A DNA stretch of 64,000 nt from a virus: the IMG/VR virus record IMGVR_UViG_3300042520_003271, positions 22,913 to 86,912 of that record; one strand, 5' to 3'. Made by a program: the position numbers and the translations under genes. The notes under the pieces are model-generated. The model saw only the letters and a list, made by a program, of their open reading frames with translations, had not been told where the DNA came from and ran no database searches. Below are positions 9,979 through 17,452 of this stretch, in pieces (position 1 is the stretch's first letter; every line of letters begins with the position of its first letter).

Positions 9979-10754
9979 AGCCACACTCCATATGGTTCAC
10001 CGAGATCTATAGCAGATTTTATTATTTCTTCTTTCATTTTAATGCCCTCGTTCATTAGAGCATCGCCATCATATGATATAGTACCGCCATCTGGTGTTGG
10101 TAGACCAGAGATTTTTCTTCTTGCAGCACCTAACGAAGTCTTAGCTTCAGCAAGCATCATGTCATAACACAATTGTCTAGCTTGTGGGCTTCTAAAGCTA
10201 TTGACGACAGGGATGTATAAAACAGTCACTGGAAAAGCGCCTTTTGGCGTTGGATATAATCGTATTTTCTGATCTTTAGAACTTAAAGAATCACCCTGTG
10301 TAAACTTATTGTTTTCGTTAATCACTTCCCAGTGGCCTTCGGTGCCGAGTATTTTCTGAGAGAATTTTCTATATGCTTGAAGAAGGTGATAATCTAGAAG
10401 CATATTTTGAATACCAGACACTTGCCCGACATTAAATAAAAAGCTTTCAGCCCCAAACACATCGTTTATTCTAGTGGTAGCTGGATCCCAATGCACTTCT
10501 TGGACCCAGTAGGCGTCTTCTGGAAGAGGATATGTCGGTTGTAATGGGTTCGTCCAGAAAACAGCTAATTTTTGCTCTCTTGGAAAATAACTAGCTATAA
10601 AATCGCCAGCTACTCTCCATATGGTTTCGAATTGGTCTTCTTGTATCTCCACATCTACGTTTGGATATCCTAATTTAGTTAGGATATACTTTTTCATCGG
10701 TTCTGAACGAAGTTTTAATATAGAGGGTAGATCTGCTGGTCCAAATATAGCCAT
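9972..10754 (-). CDS. Putative neck / head-completion protein (260 aa)
   Basis: Possibly a neck or head-tail connector protein. Visible features are a helical N-terminus (LPSILKLRSEPMKKYILTKL), an aromatic centre (AYWVQEVHWDP) and a C-terminal stretch with AEAKTSLGAARRK followed by GLPTPDGGTISYDGDALMNEG. That layout (a helix with LG..R.K, then a PGG-like turn and a further helix) resembles gp13/gp14-type neck proteins of myoviruses from memory; this needs a profile search. Its length is close to T4 gp14. It is flanked by other small structural-type genes and lies just upstream of fibre genes. No strong ribosome binding site precedes the ATG. Confidence 0.5.
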   Translation of the reverse strand: MAIFGPADLPSILKLRSEPMKKYILTKLGYPNVDVEIQEDQFETIWRVAGDFIASYFPREQKLAVFWTNPLQPTYPLPEDAYWVQEVHWDPATTRINDVFGAESFLFNVGQVSGIQNMLLDYHLLQAYRKFSQKILGTEGHWEVINENNKFTQGDSLSSKDQKIRLYPTPKGAFPVTVLYIPVVNSFRSPQARQLCYDMMLAEAKTSLGAARRKISGLPTPDGGTISYDGDALMNEGIKMKEEIIKSAIDLGEPYGVWLW

Positions 10755-10756
10755 GT

Positions 10757-11287
10757 TTAATCAGGGAAGGTTAATCCCCTGTCCCCAAATACTAAGCCAT
10801 TGTATTCTAAACGAAATACACTATAAGGCACAGACGCAGGAAAAGCAGCATCGCAGGCGTCTCGCAATATCGACAGAATATCTGATACCTCTGAAGAGAC
10901 AGTATCTATTGGCATCACTTCATTTAAATGTGAAGCTGGGCCTGAGTATTTCTCATTTCCAGAAAATCGCATCACTTCTGGCTGGGTATATGCATTTTTA
11001 GCTTCCGATTTATAAAAACCTGACATTGTTAATTGCGCAGGTGATTGCCCAAATTGTGGTTTATATGCGGTACCGTTGGCGAAGGAGCTCAACGCTGACC
11101 CATTAGTTTGACTGTGTTGTTGACCACCGCTAGGCGACGATAGTTGGAATTTACCACCATCATAGTTCGGGATTTCTTCGAACAATGCTATCGATAGTTT
11201 TTGAGCATTTCTTATAATTTCGAATCTTTTTCCGTTTGCTAATGATGGCACAATTTTTATGAAGGCTGTAAATGGGACCCAGCGCAT
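10757..11287 (-). CDS. Unknown virion-region protein (176 aa)
   Basis: Not recognised. The N-terminal 50 residues are mixed alpha/beta (MRWVPFTAFIKIVPSLANGK). The middle is rich in Ser, Gly and Gln (residues about 53-85), and the C-terminus (YSVFRLEYNGLVFGDRGLTF) looks compact. It begins a minus-strand run into the neck-like and fibre genes and follows the hairpin terminator at 11352-11390. The start has AAGGAGACAG upstream, almost the same leader as the next gene up (AAAGGAGACAG), and a TATAAATC-type late-promoter candidate lies about 40 nt before the ATG. A virion assembly role is inferred from position. Confidence 0.6.
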   Translation of the reverse strand: MRWVPFTAFIKIVPSLANGKRFEIIRNAQKLSIALFEEIPNYDGGKFQLSSPSGGQQHSQTNGSALSSFANGTAYKPQFGQSPAQLTMSGFYKSEAKNAYTQPEVMRFSGNEKYSGPASHLNEVMPIDTVSSEVSDILSILRDACDAAFPASVPYSVFRLEYNGLVFGDRGLTFPD

Positions 11288-11325
11288 AGTCTGTCTCCTT
11301 GAGTTATATAATATATTTGTGGCTT

Positions 11326-11336
11326 GATTTATATTC
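11326..11336 (-). promoter_or_regulatory. Candidate late promoter upstream of the 176-aa gene
   Basis: The minus strand reads GAATATAAATC here, with the core TATAAATC also found at 64-74. It lies between the terminator hairpin and the gene starting at 11287, where a new transcription start would be expected. Assignment is by motif and position only. Confidence 0.45.
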
Positions 11337-11351
11337 GGATATGGTCTATAT

Positions 11352-11390
11352 AAGAAGACGGGGAGATTTTATCAATCTCCCCGTCTTCTT
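11352..11390 (-). terminator. Hairpin terminator, 17-bp perfect stem
   Basis: Positions 11352-11368 and 11374-11390 are perfect inverted copies (stem beginning AAGAAGACGGGGAGATT) around a 5-nt loop. It lies 29 nt after the stop codon of the 134-aa gene at 11420-11824 and before a candidate promoter. On the minus strand the stem is followed by ATATAG rather than a long U tract, though its 3' arm ends in CTTCTT, so it may act in either direction. Confidence 0.8.
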
Positions 11391-11419
11391 TTAATTCTCG
11401 ATAATCCGATTAAGGATTA

Positions 11420-11824
11420 TTAAGTGGTTATGTCAGATGCAAGACCTCGTGCATCACCAAACAGATCGCCAGTTAGGCCAGCTGCGGTGTTGGACAAGAA
11501 TTTATCAGAGCCGATCTGGAATGCGAAATTGATATCAGCAAGGTTAGTCTGAGCTTCAGCGAAGCTAGTCTGACCGAAGGTGCCGATAACAATTGGGAAT
11601 CCACGGCCAGCATTAAAACGTGCTTCGCCCATATATGAACTAAAATCTTTGACATTGGTATCTCTGTTAAGAACGCCCACGAGAATTTCTTCTCCTGGGA
11701 TGGTCATTACAAGAGGACGAAGCCTTTTGCAAATAGCAGCCAGAGACTCATGTCTGAGATCCCGCCTATAGGACCTCAGGTTCATAAACACCGAAATCGA
11801 AGAATTGGCAGGTTGTGCAGACAT
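11420..11824 (-). CDS. Unknown protein, probably well expressed (134 aa)
   Basis: Not recognised. The start is set at the ATG at 11822-11824 (MSAQPANSS...) because a strong AAAGGAGA lies 6 nt upstream; a longer frame reaching 11896 has no such site and would add an unlikely 24 residues. The protein is mixed alpha/beta, with RRDLRHESLAAICKRLRP near the start and a Gly/Ala-rich tail (NTAAGLTGDLFGDARG). It stands almost alone, with its own TATATAAT promoter candidate about 36 nt upstream and a perfect hairpin terminator downstream. That suggests a single-gene, abundant transcript, perhaps a structural protein such as a tail-tube, head-decoration or inner component. Confidence 0.65.
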   Translation of the reverse strand: MSAQPANSSISVFMNLRSYRRDLRHESLAAICKRLRPLVMTIPGEEILVGVLNRDTNVKDFSSYMGEARFNAGRGFPIVIGTFGQTSFAEAQTNLADINFAFQIGSDKFLSNTAAGLTGDLFGDARGLASDITT

Positions 11825-11859
11825 TTTCTGTCTCCTTTCAATATAAGTAGCCAAAATTC

Positions 11860-11871
11860 TATTATATATTT
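11860..11871 (-). promoter_or_regulatory. Candidate promoter, TATATAATAGA motif
   Basis: The minus strand reads AAATATATAATAGA about 36 nt before the ATG at 11824. The same TATATAATAGA core occurs upstream of the giant gene at 63429, and TATATAAT lies upstream of the plus-strand gene at 12325. No -35 element is apparent. Confidence 0.45.
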
Positions 11872-11919
11872 GAAGAAAAATTAATAGCCTGCACAATCCA
11901 CAAATGATTAATTAATCAA

Positions 11920-12183
11920 TTACTTTTTGTCTGACTTAGGAGCAGCAGCAGGAGCGGCTTTCTCGTTTGCCTTGTCGCAGGCTGTGCAAGCAGAGGCTTT
12001 TGGAGCCGCAGCACAAGAAGAAGTGCGAGTCTTGCCACAGGAAAGGCCTCCGCGGGTGCGTCCTTCGAACACTTTAGCGCGGCTACTGCCACAAGAACCG
12101 CTTAAACGCTGACCACAACCGGCCTCAGCTTCAAACACGCCAATGGTTCCAAGAAATACGCAGGCCAAAACAAAAGTCTTCAT
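11920..12183 (-). CDS. Small secreted Cys-rich protein (87 aa)
   Basis: Residues 1-21 look like a Sec signal peptide: one Lys, a hydrophobic core (FVLACVFLGTIGVF) and a small-residue cleavage region (AEAG). The mature part has eight cysteines, including CGQRLSGSCGSS, SCGKTRTSSC and CTACDK, followed by an Ala/Pro/Lys tail (KAAPAAAPKSDKK). It therefore probably acts in the host periplasm or envelope, with disulfides or bound metal. The start has a strong AAGGAGATATC site. It is separated by 141 nt from the divergent Gmd gene, with a palindrome between them. Function is unknown; it looks more host-like than the structural genes around it. Confidence 0.65.
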   Translation of the reverse strand: MKTFVLACVFLGTIGVFEAEAGCGQRLSGSCGSSRAKVFEGRTRGGLSCGKTRTSSCAAAPKASACTACDKANEKAAPAAAPKSDKK

Positions 12184-12252
12184 GATATCTCCTTCTTAAA
12201 CCGGTAAATGATAGGGCTCCAAACTAATGGATTTTTAACAACCTATCAATTA

Positions 12253-12266
12253 TTTACCTTGGTAAA
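12253..12266. promoter_or_regulatory. Palindrome TTTACCTTGGTAAA in the divergent intergenic region
   Basis: A 6-bp perfect inverted repeat with a 2-nt centre sits between the secreted Cys-rich gene (minus) and the Gmd gene (plus). A TTGACA hexamer follows at 12272-12277. It could be an operator for either promoter, but short palindromes occur by chance in AT-rich DNA. Confidence 0.3.
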
Positions 12267-12297
12267 AAATCTTGACATCATTACAATACTTTCATAG

Positions 12298-13284
<987 letters not shown>

Positions 13285-13285
13285 T

Positions 13286-13855
13286 ATGAAATTGACTAAT
13301 ATATATGAGGCAGCAGGTAGTATCGCCAGCGGCGGCACGCCGGTTCTAAACATAAGTAAAATTTTTGGTCAACTTATAGAGCTGCTTTTTAATGATGATC
13401 GTTATAAAGATTCAGAATCAGCCAAATTATTGAGATCGTATTTTAAGCAGCCTAGCGCTGATACTTGGTCCACAATAAGTAATGATTTCATTTCGGGAAC
13501 TATAAAGATATTAGATTCGGACAAGGAAAACGCAAATAAGTATAAAGATTTAAAAAAATCAATGGCCGAATTAAAAACTTATGCGCCAAGTATTATAACA
13601 TCTTCTCTTTATGCTATTGAACCTAAATATCTATTGAAGACTGATTTAAAATCTTTGGCGCAGAGCACCCAAGATACAGCTAAAACGATGTTAGCATTGC
13701 AGCCTAACGGTTGGGTGGCAATGCTCTCTAACACCGATGGTGTCTCGAAAAGCGAACTAAAAGAAGTTAGAAAAAAGATAAGCGACGAAGGCAAGAAGAT
13801 AGCCAAAGATATAACTAAGAATTTTCCAGGTTCTATATTAAAGAAGAAATTCTAA
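13286..13855 (+). CDS. Unknown helical protein (189 aa)
   Basis: Not recognised. It begins one base after the Gmd stop codon, so it is translated in the same plus-strand unit. Composition is Lys/Ser/Asp-rich and the predicted structure mostly helical. A Gly-rich start (YEAAGSIASGGTPVLNISKIFG) is followed by helices and a basic C-terminus (KKIAKDITKNFPGSILKKKF). No cysteines, membrane segment or catalytic motif are visible. Proximity to Gmd does not by itself indicate sugar metabolism, since the following gene is also a small unknown. Confidence 0.6.
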   Translation: MKLTNIYEAAGSIASGGTPVLNISKIFGQLIELLFNDDRYKDSESAKLLRSYFKQPSADTWSTISNDFISGTIKILDSDKENANKYKDLKKSMAELKTYAPSIITSSLYAIEPKYLLKTDLKSLAQSTQDTAKTMLALQPNGWVAMLSNTDGVSKSELKEVRKKISDEGKKIAKDITKNFPGSILKKKF

Positions 13856-13857
13856 TA

Positions 13858-14163
13858 ATGCCGACTACTGATATTACAAAAAAATTTCGCATATCTAGTC
13901 AATTATCTAGCGTTGCAGCTAGAGCAGTTGGTATAGACAGCATAGTCACCGATATAAATTTTAAGAGTAAAGCAAGTGATTTAAATCTCAGATTAAGACC
14001 TATCACACTTGATATTAGTGAAAAGACTATAACTGTCACCATGCAGGCCGCCTACAACGATGGCATTTATAACTTTAGTATAGTCCCATCTGAATGGTTT
14101 GAGTATATTGAAGCGACTTTTGCTCTCATGCTCGAAAAATATTTAAATAAAGATCTTTCTTGA
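13858..14163 (+). CDS. Unknown small protein (101 aa)
   Basis: Not recognised. It starts 2 nt after the previous stop and ends inside the convergent glycosyltransferase-like gene, overlapping it by 21 nt. The N-terminus (TTDITKKFRISSQLSSVAARAVGID) is polar. The middle has alternating beta-type stretches (NLRLRPITLDISEKTITVTMQAAY) and the end is a helix (WFEYIEATFALMLEKYL). It may be a compact alpha/beta protein. Third gene of the Gmd unit. Confidence 0.6.
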   Translation: MPTTDITKKFRISSQLSSVAARAVGIDSIVTDINFKSKASDLNLRLRPITLDISEKTITVTMQAAYNDGIYNFSIVPSEWFEYIEATFALMLEKYLNKDLS

Positions 14164-14955
14164 TGTTTTATAATATTTATAACCTGCCGTGCCATATAGA
14201 GAAAAAGCGCCGGGTTTTAGAGGGCTAGATCCAGCGTAATGCTGAAAAGCCGTTACATTTTTTACATTAGATAATTCCGATAAATAGAGCCCAACTAAGC
14301 GTTCAAATAAATGTGGTGTCCAGAGTCCCATCTCTGATGCTAATAGTCTGTCAAGCATGTTACGCATTCTCATCCCAAGCTTATTAAAGATCTCTCTCGT
14401 GGTTATAAACATATGCGAGTAGATCATCGGAGGGTTTTTAGACATTGCAAACTCATAAATCGGGCGATCAAGTCTTTTTATAGCATCCCATATAGATCTT
14501 TCTAAATCGAATTTATTATGCACCATTGGGTCTATTGATGGTCTTAGCACATATTCATCTTTTAAATCCCATTCGCCACGTTGGAGGATTTTATATTCTA
14601 CTGGAAATGAAACGCCAAGAGTAACATTATTGGGTGATAAAGAATTGATTATCTTAGCCCATAATTCATCTTTTGGGAAATATGGCTCGATATCCGTATG
14701 TAAGAATCCGATATATTCGCTATCGCTCATGTTCTCGATATGTTCCCATATAGTCAGTATTATCGAACTCTCAAAAATCGATGAATTTAATGAAGCATAA
14801 GTAGGATAAAAATCAGAGACTTCAGATAGATCATACTTTGGTGGTTTTGTCATCCCGCAGGCGATTCTCTTGGCATTAATTGATTTATGATCGAATATGC
14901 TGTCATCAAGACAATCATGGCCGGCGGTGTGACAATTTATAAACAGATCAATCAT
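14143..14955 (-). CDS. Glycosyltransferase-like protein, DUF4422-like (270 aa)
   Basis: Probably a glycosyltransferase. The pattern IGFLHTDIEPYFPKDELW near residues 80-98 and a C-terminal HMFITTREIFNKLG followed by FERLVGLYLSEL resemble proteins grouped as DUF4422 (capsular or LPS glycosyltransferases). The DUF assignment is from memory and needs a profile search. It overlaps the GT2-type gene upstream by 4 nt (ATGA), so the two are translationally coupled, and it is last in a minus-strand glycan cluster (14143-19410). It overlaps the convergent plus-strand gene by 21 nt. Sugar donor and acceptor are unknown. Confidence 0.6.
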   Translation of the reverse strand: MIDLFINCHTAGHDCLDDSIFDHKSINAKRIACGMTKPPKYDLSEVSDFYPTYASLNSSIFESSIILTIWEHIENMSDSEYIGFLHTDIEPYFPKDELWAKIINSLSPNNVTLGVSFPVEYKILQRGEWDLKDEYVLRPSIDPMVHNKFDLERSIWDAIKRLDRPIYEFAMSKNPPMIYSHMFITTREIFNKLGMRMRNMLDRLLASEMGLWTPHLFERLVGLYLSELSNVKNVTAFQHYAGSSPLKPGAFSLYGTAGYKYYKTSRKIFI

Positions 14956-15779
14956 TCTTTTATTTCTCTAAATTCAGTATGGGTAGTCGATGCTTTAAAA
15001 CTATCGTTATCAGATTCGAATGGAATGTAAGAAGCGATTTCTCTACCATTCTTAGAAGTGGTCCAATGAAAATGCGTTCCGTAGCATTCTGGAAAAGCAG
15101 CTGACCACCTATCAAGTAATTTTCTAAACAAGGACCAGTAATTATCCTTGGTCTTAAGGCTGCTCGAGTAAGCTCCGTGGTGTATGCTTGGAAGATAAGC
15201 AGCATAGACTTTATAGCCGGCCGATCTCATAGAAAAAGCAAAATCACATCCATAAAAATGAAAACCATTTAATATTTCATTAAAAAAGATTTTGTGGCGC
15301 TTATTTATTAGAAACAGGCACTCATCTACAGTGTGCGCTTCTATTAAATCTCTATAACCATCCCAGCATTTTATAAGCTTTGTGTCGAAATCTTCACTTA
15401 GATCTCCAGGATGACCGTTATACACTACGCCAATGAATTTTGGTTTTTTAGTAACCTTATCCAATTCTAGTGAACGTCCTGCACTACCAATTATACCCCA
15501 ATCTTCGCCAGCTTTTTTCACAGATTTTTCTACTTCATCAAAGAATCCCGGTAAAAAAGAGACGTCTTGATGACAGCAAATTACTAAATCTGATTTTGCA
15601 ATAGTTAAACCATAATTTATCGCTTGAGGTGCTGTATATATCGACATTCTATTATCTATTGGTATTAATTCATAAAGGTCCTTATTAATCTTGCTGTTAT
15701 AAAAAGAATTTACAACACAGTCATTGTAAACATCATAATTGGACACACATGTCAATATGCTATAAATAGGCTTAATCAC
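14952..15779 (-). CDS. GT2-type glycosyltransferase (275 aa)
   Basis: Family 2-like GT-A fold: a beta-strand start (YSILTCVSNYDVYNDCVVNS), then TAPQAINYGLTIAKSDLVIC and the acidic HQDV motif, which takes the DXD-like position for metal and nucleotide sugar. Later CWDGYRDL and the aromatic FHFYGCDFAFSMRSAG fit the acceptor side of the domain. The start is assigned to the GTG at 15777-15779 because AGGAG lies about 6 nt upstream; the frame stays open to a TTG at 15803 without a ribosome site. It overlaps the next gene by 4 nt. The 73 nt before it hold no recognised element. Probably cytoplasmic; no membrane segment. Confidence 0.75.
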   Translation of the reverse strand: MIKPIYSILTCVSNYDVYNDCVVNSFYNSKINKDLYELIPIDNRMSIYTAPQAINYGLTIAKSDLVICCHQDVSFLPGFFDEVEKSVKKAGEDWGIIGSAGRSLELDKVTKKPKFIGVVYNGHPGDLSEDFDTKLIKCWDGYRDLIEAHTVDECLFLINKRHKIFFNEILNGFHFYGCDFAFSMRSAGYKVYAAYLPSIHHGAYSSSLKTKDNYWSLFRKLLDRWSAAFPECYGTHFHWTTSKNGREIASYIPFESDNDSFKASTTHTEFREIKE

Positions 15780-15852
15780 GGTTACTCCTGTTCCTATTGT
15801 CAATGTTACTTACCATCGACTTGGGGACAATTATTAGTAACTCCAGTTTTAA

Positions 15853-16497
15853 TCAAAAAAGGATGTTCTGATCTATTTTAGTATTTTTATAATGTCTGTT
15901 TATAAATTCACCATCGGCCTTTAAAACACGCTCGTATGTCTCTTGGTTGTATTTTGCTATAGCATGCGCCGGTTTGTCATCATTTAAAGAAATGTTTAAT
16001 CTTGGTGATAACGGCAGATCAGTTTCAGAAATGATAGCTCCGCATTGAATCAGTGCTGATATCAAATCGTTGTGTAGATTCTCTTGCTTTCCGATGATTG
16101 TCTTTAATCCGTTTGGAATATTATTAATAAATTTATTCATCTTTCTTGAAGCCCAGCCTAATTCACCACCAGAATAATCTATACAATTGTTTACAAAAAT
16201 GTTAAAATCATTAGATGCGCAAGAGAAATCTAAATCGTTTCCTCGCCACCCATGCACAGATGATAATCGATATGCCCAACGCGATTGATACCAGGTTAGA
16301 GGATGCCTAATAAAGCAGATAACGGTTATTTCTAATAGATCTTCTAATGATAATATATTCAATAATTCTGGAAAACTATCATGGTGTTGGGCCTTTTCTA
16401 TCCCTTTAATAGAAAGCAGATCAAGAACTCTTCTTATATATGTGCCACCAGTTTTTGGTATGTGCATGAATAAAAATTTATCGGTTAATAGCGCCAT
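15853..16497 (-). CDS. Sulfotransferase family protein (214 aa)
   Basis: Likely transfers sulfate from PAPS to a sugar hydroxyl. The 5'-phosphosulfate loop is FMHIPKTGGT (IPKTGGT at residues 13-19), the hallmark of the carbohydrate sulfotransferase superfamily. The 3'-phosphate site follows as CFIRHPLTWYQSRW (Arg64, Ser72). Length is on the short side but the core is complete. It lies in the glycan cluster, one base from the glycosyltransferase gene upstream. Sulfated glycans on phage particles or host polysaccharide would be the expected product; the acceptor cannot be told from sequence. No PAPS synthesis genes are visible, so host PAPS would be used. Confidence 0.82.
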   Translation of the reverse strand: MALLTDKFLFMHIPKTGGTYIRRVLDLLSIKGIEKAQHHDSFPELLNILSLEDLLEITVICFIRHPLTWYQSRWAYRLSSVHGWRGNDLDFSCASNDFNIFVNNCIDYSGGELGWASRKMNKFINNIPNGLKTIIGKQENLHNDLISALIQCGAIISETDLPLSPRLNISLNDDKPAHAIAKYNQETYERVLKADGEFINRHYKNTKIDQNILF

Positions 16498-16498
16498 G

Positions 16499-17452
16499 TT
16501 ATAATATTAAACCATTTGCATCATTTGGAAAACCAAGGCCATGTAATAGTCTATATAGTCTGTGATGATAAGTATGGGTTTTAGCGACGTAATCTCTTAA
16601 TCTTGCGCTTTTTTCTTTAAGCTCTTTTTCTGAGGCCGGAGCAAGATAATGTGCATGCAAAGCAAGAAAATCATTAGGATCTTTTGCGACCGGAAGACCT
16701 GGAATTACTCTTGATAATACCGGAACTGTGTCATGAATCGGCAGGCAGCCAGCCAAGCAGGCTTTAAAAACTCGCTCTGGAATATCAATATTGTGCGTAT
16801 GAGTATGAATTTCAGATATACATGGCGCCACCTTTCCGGTGTTATAAAATTCATTCGCTTCATGCTGTGGCAATTCTCCTGACGATACCCCTTCTGGCCA
16901 CTCCCCCCAGCCAAATAATTTCCATTTTCCCCTAAATGAATTTAAAACAGGCATAAGATATAAATCGATAGTTTTAGCTTTGTATGTCCATCTTCCGCCG
17001 AGGTAGATGATTTGATTTTTTCTGTCTTGGCCTAGATCTGAAAAGATCGTAGCATCGGCAGCGGTTGGCATTGGTATCCAACGCGTGTTTGCCCTTTGAT
17101 GCCAATAACTCCATAGTATAGAGTCTTCATCAAAACCGTAACCAAAAACTACTTCTGGTTTTTGCTTTTTAACCCAATCTACGCTATCTTGGCTTTCATT
17201 AATTCCGCCTGGTATAGAAACAGGGCCATATGGGTTAACATGTATGGCTACTTTCGCCCTTCGCCCTTCGATCGGAATGACTTCCCTGTGGCCCGAGCAT
17301 CCGATATAAATATCTGGATCAAATTCATCCCAGGTCCTCATTTCTCCATCAAATCGCTTTACTTCATGTCCTTTAGATCGTAAAGCATTAACCATTCCGT
17401 CTGTAATATAGCCAAATGCCCCACTAACTCGGCGCACCATTAAAATTCTCAT
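16499..17452 (-). CDS. CgeB-like GT-B glycosyltransferase (317 aa)
   Basis: GT-B fold glycosyltransferase. The N-terminal Rossmann half starts MRILMVRRVSGAFGYITDGM, with LRSKGHEVKRFD and DIYIGCSGHREVIP. The C-terminal half has NQIIYLGGRWTYKAK, KLFGWGEWP and the donor-site region PERVFKACLAGCLPIHD. The overall pattern, with an ERVFKACLAG-type element, matches CgeB / family-1-like transferases. It overlaps the upstream gene by 4 nt (ATGA), so translation is coupled. The substrate is unknown; a nucleotide-sugar donor is expected. Confidence 0.75.
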   Translation of the reverse strand: MRILMVRRVSGAFGYITDGMVNALRSKGHEVKRFDGEMRTWDEFDPDIYIGCSGHREVIPIEGRRAKVAIHVNPYGPVSIPGGINESQDSVDWVKKQKPEVVFGYGFDEDSILWSYWHQRANTRWIPMPTAADATIFSDLGQDRKNQIIYLGGRWTYKAKTIDLYLMPVLNSFRGKWKLFGWGEWPEGVSSGELPQHEANEFYNTGKVAPCISEIHTHTHNIDIPERVFKACLAGCLPIHDTVPVLSRVIPGLPVAKDPNDFLALHAHYLAPASEKELKEKSARLRDYVAKTHTYHHRLYRLLHGLGFPNDANGLIL

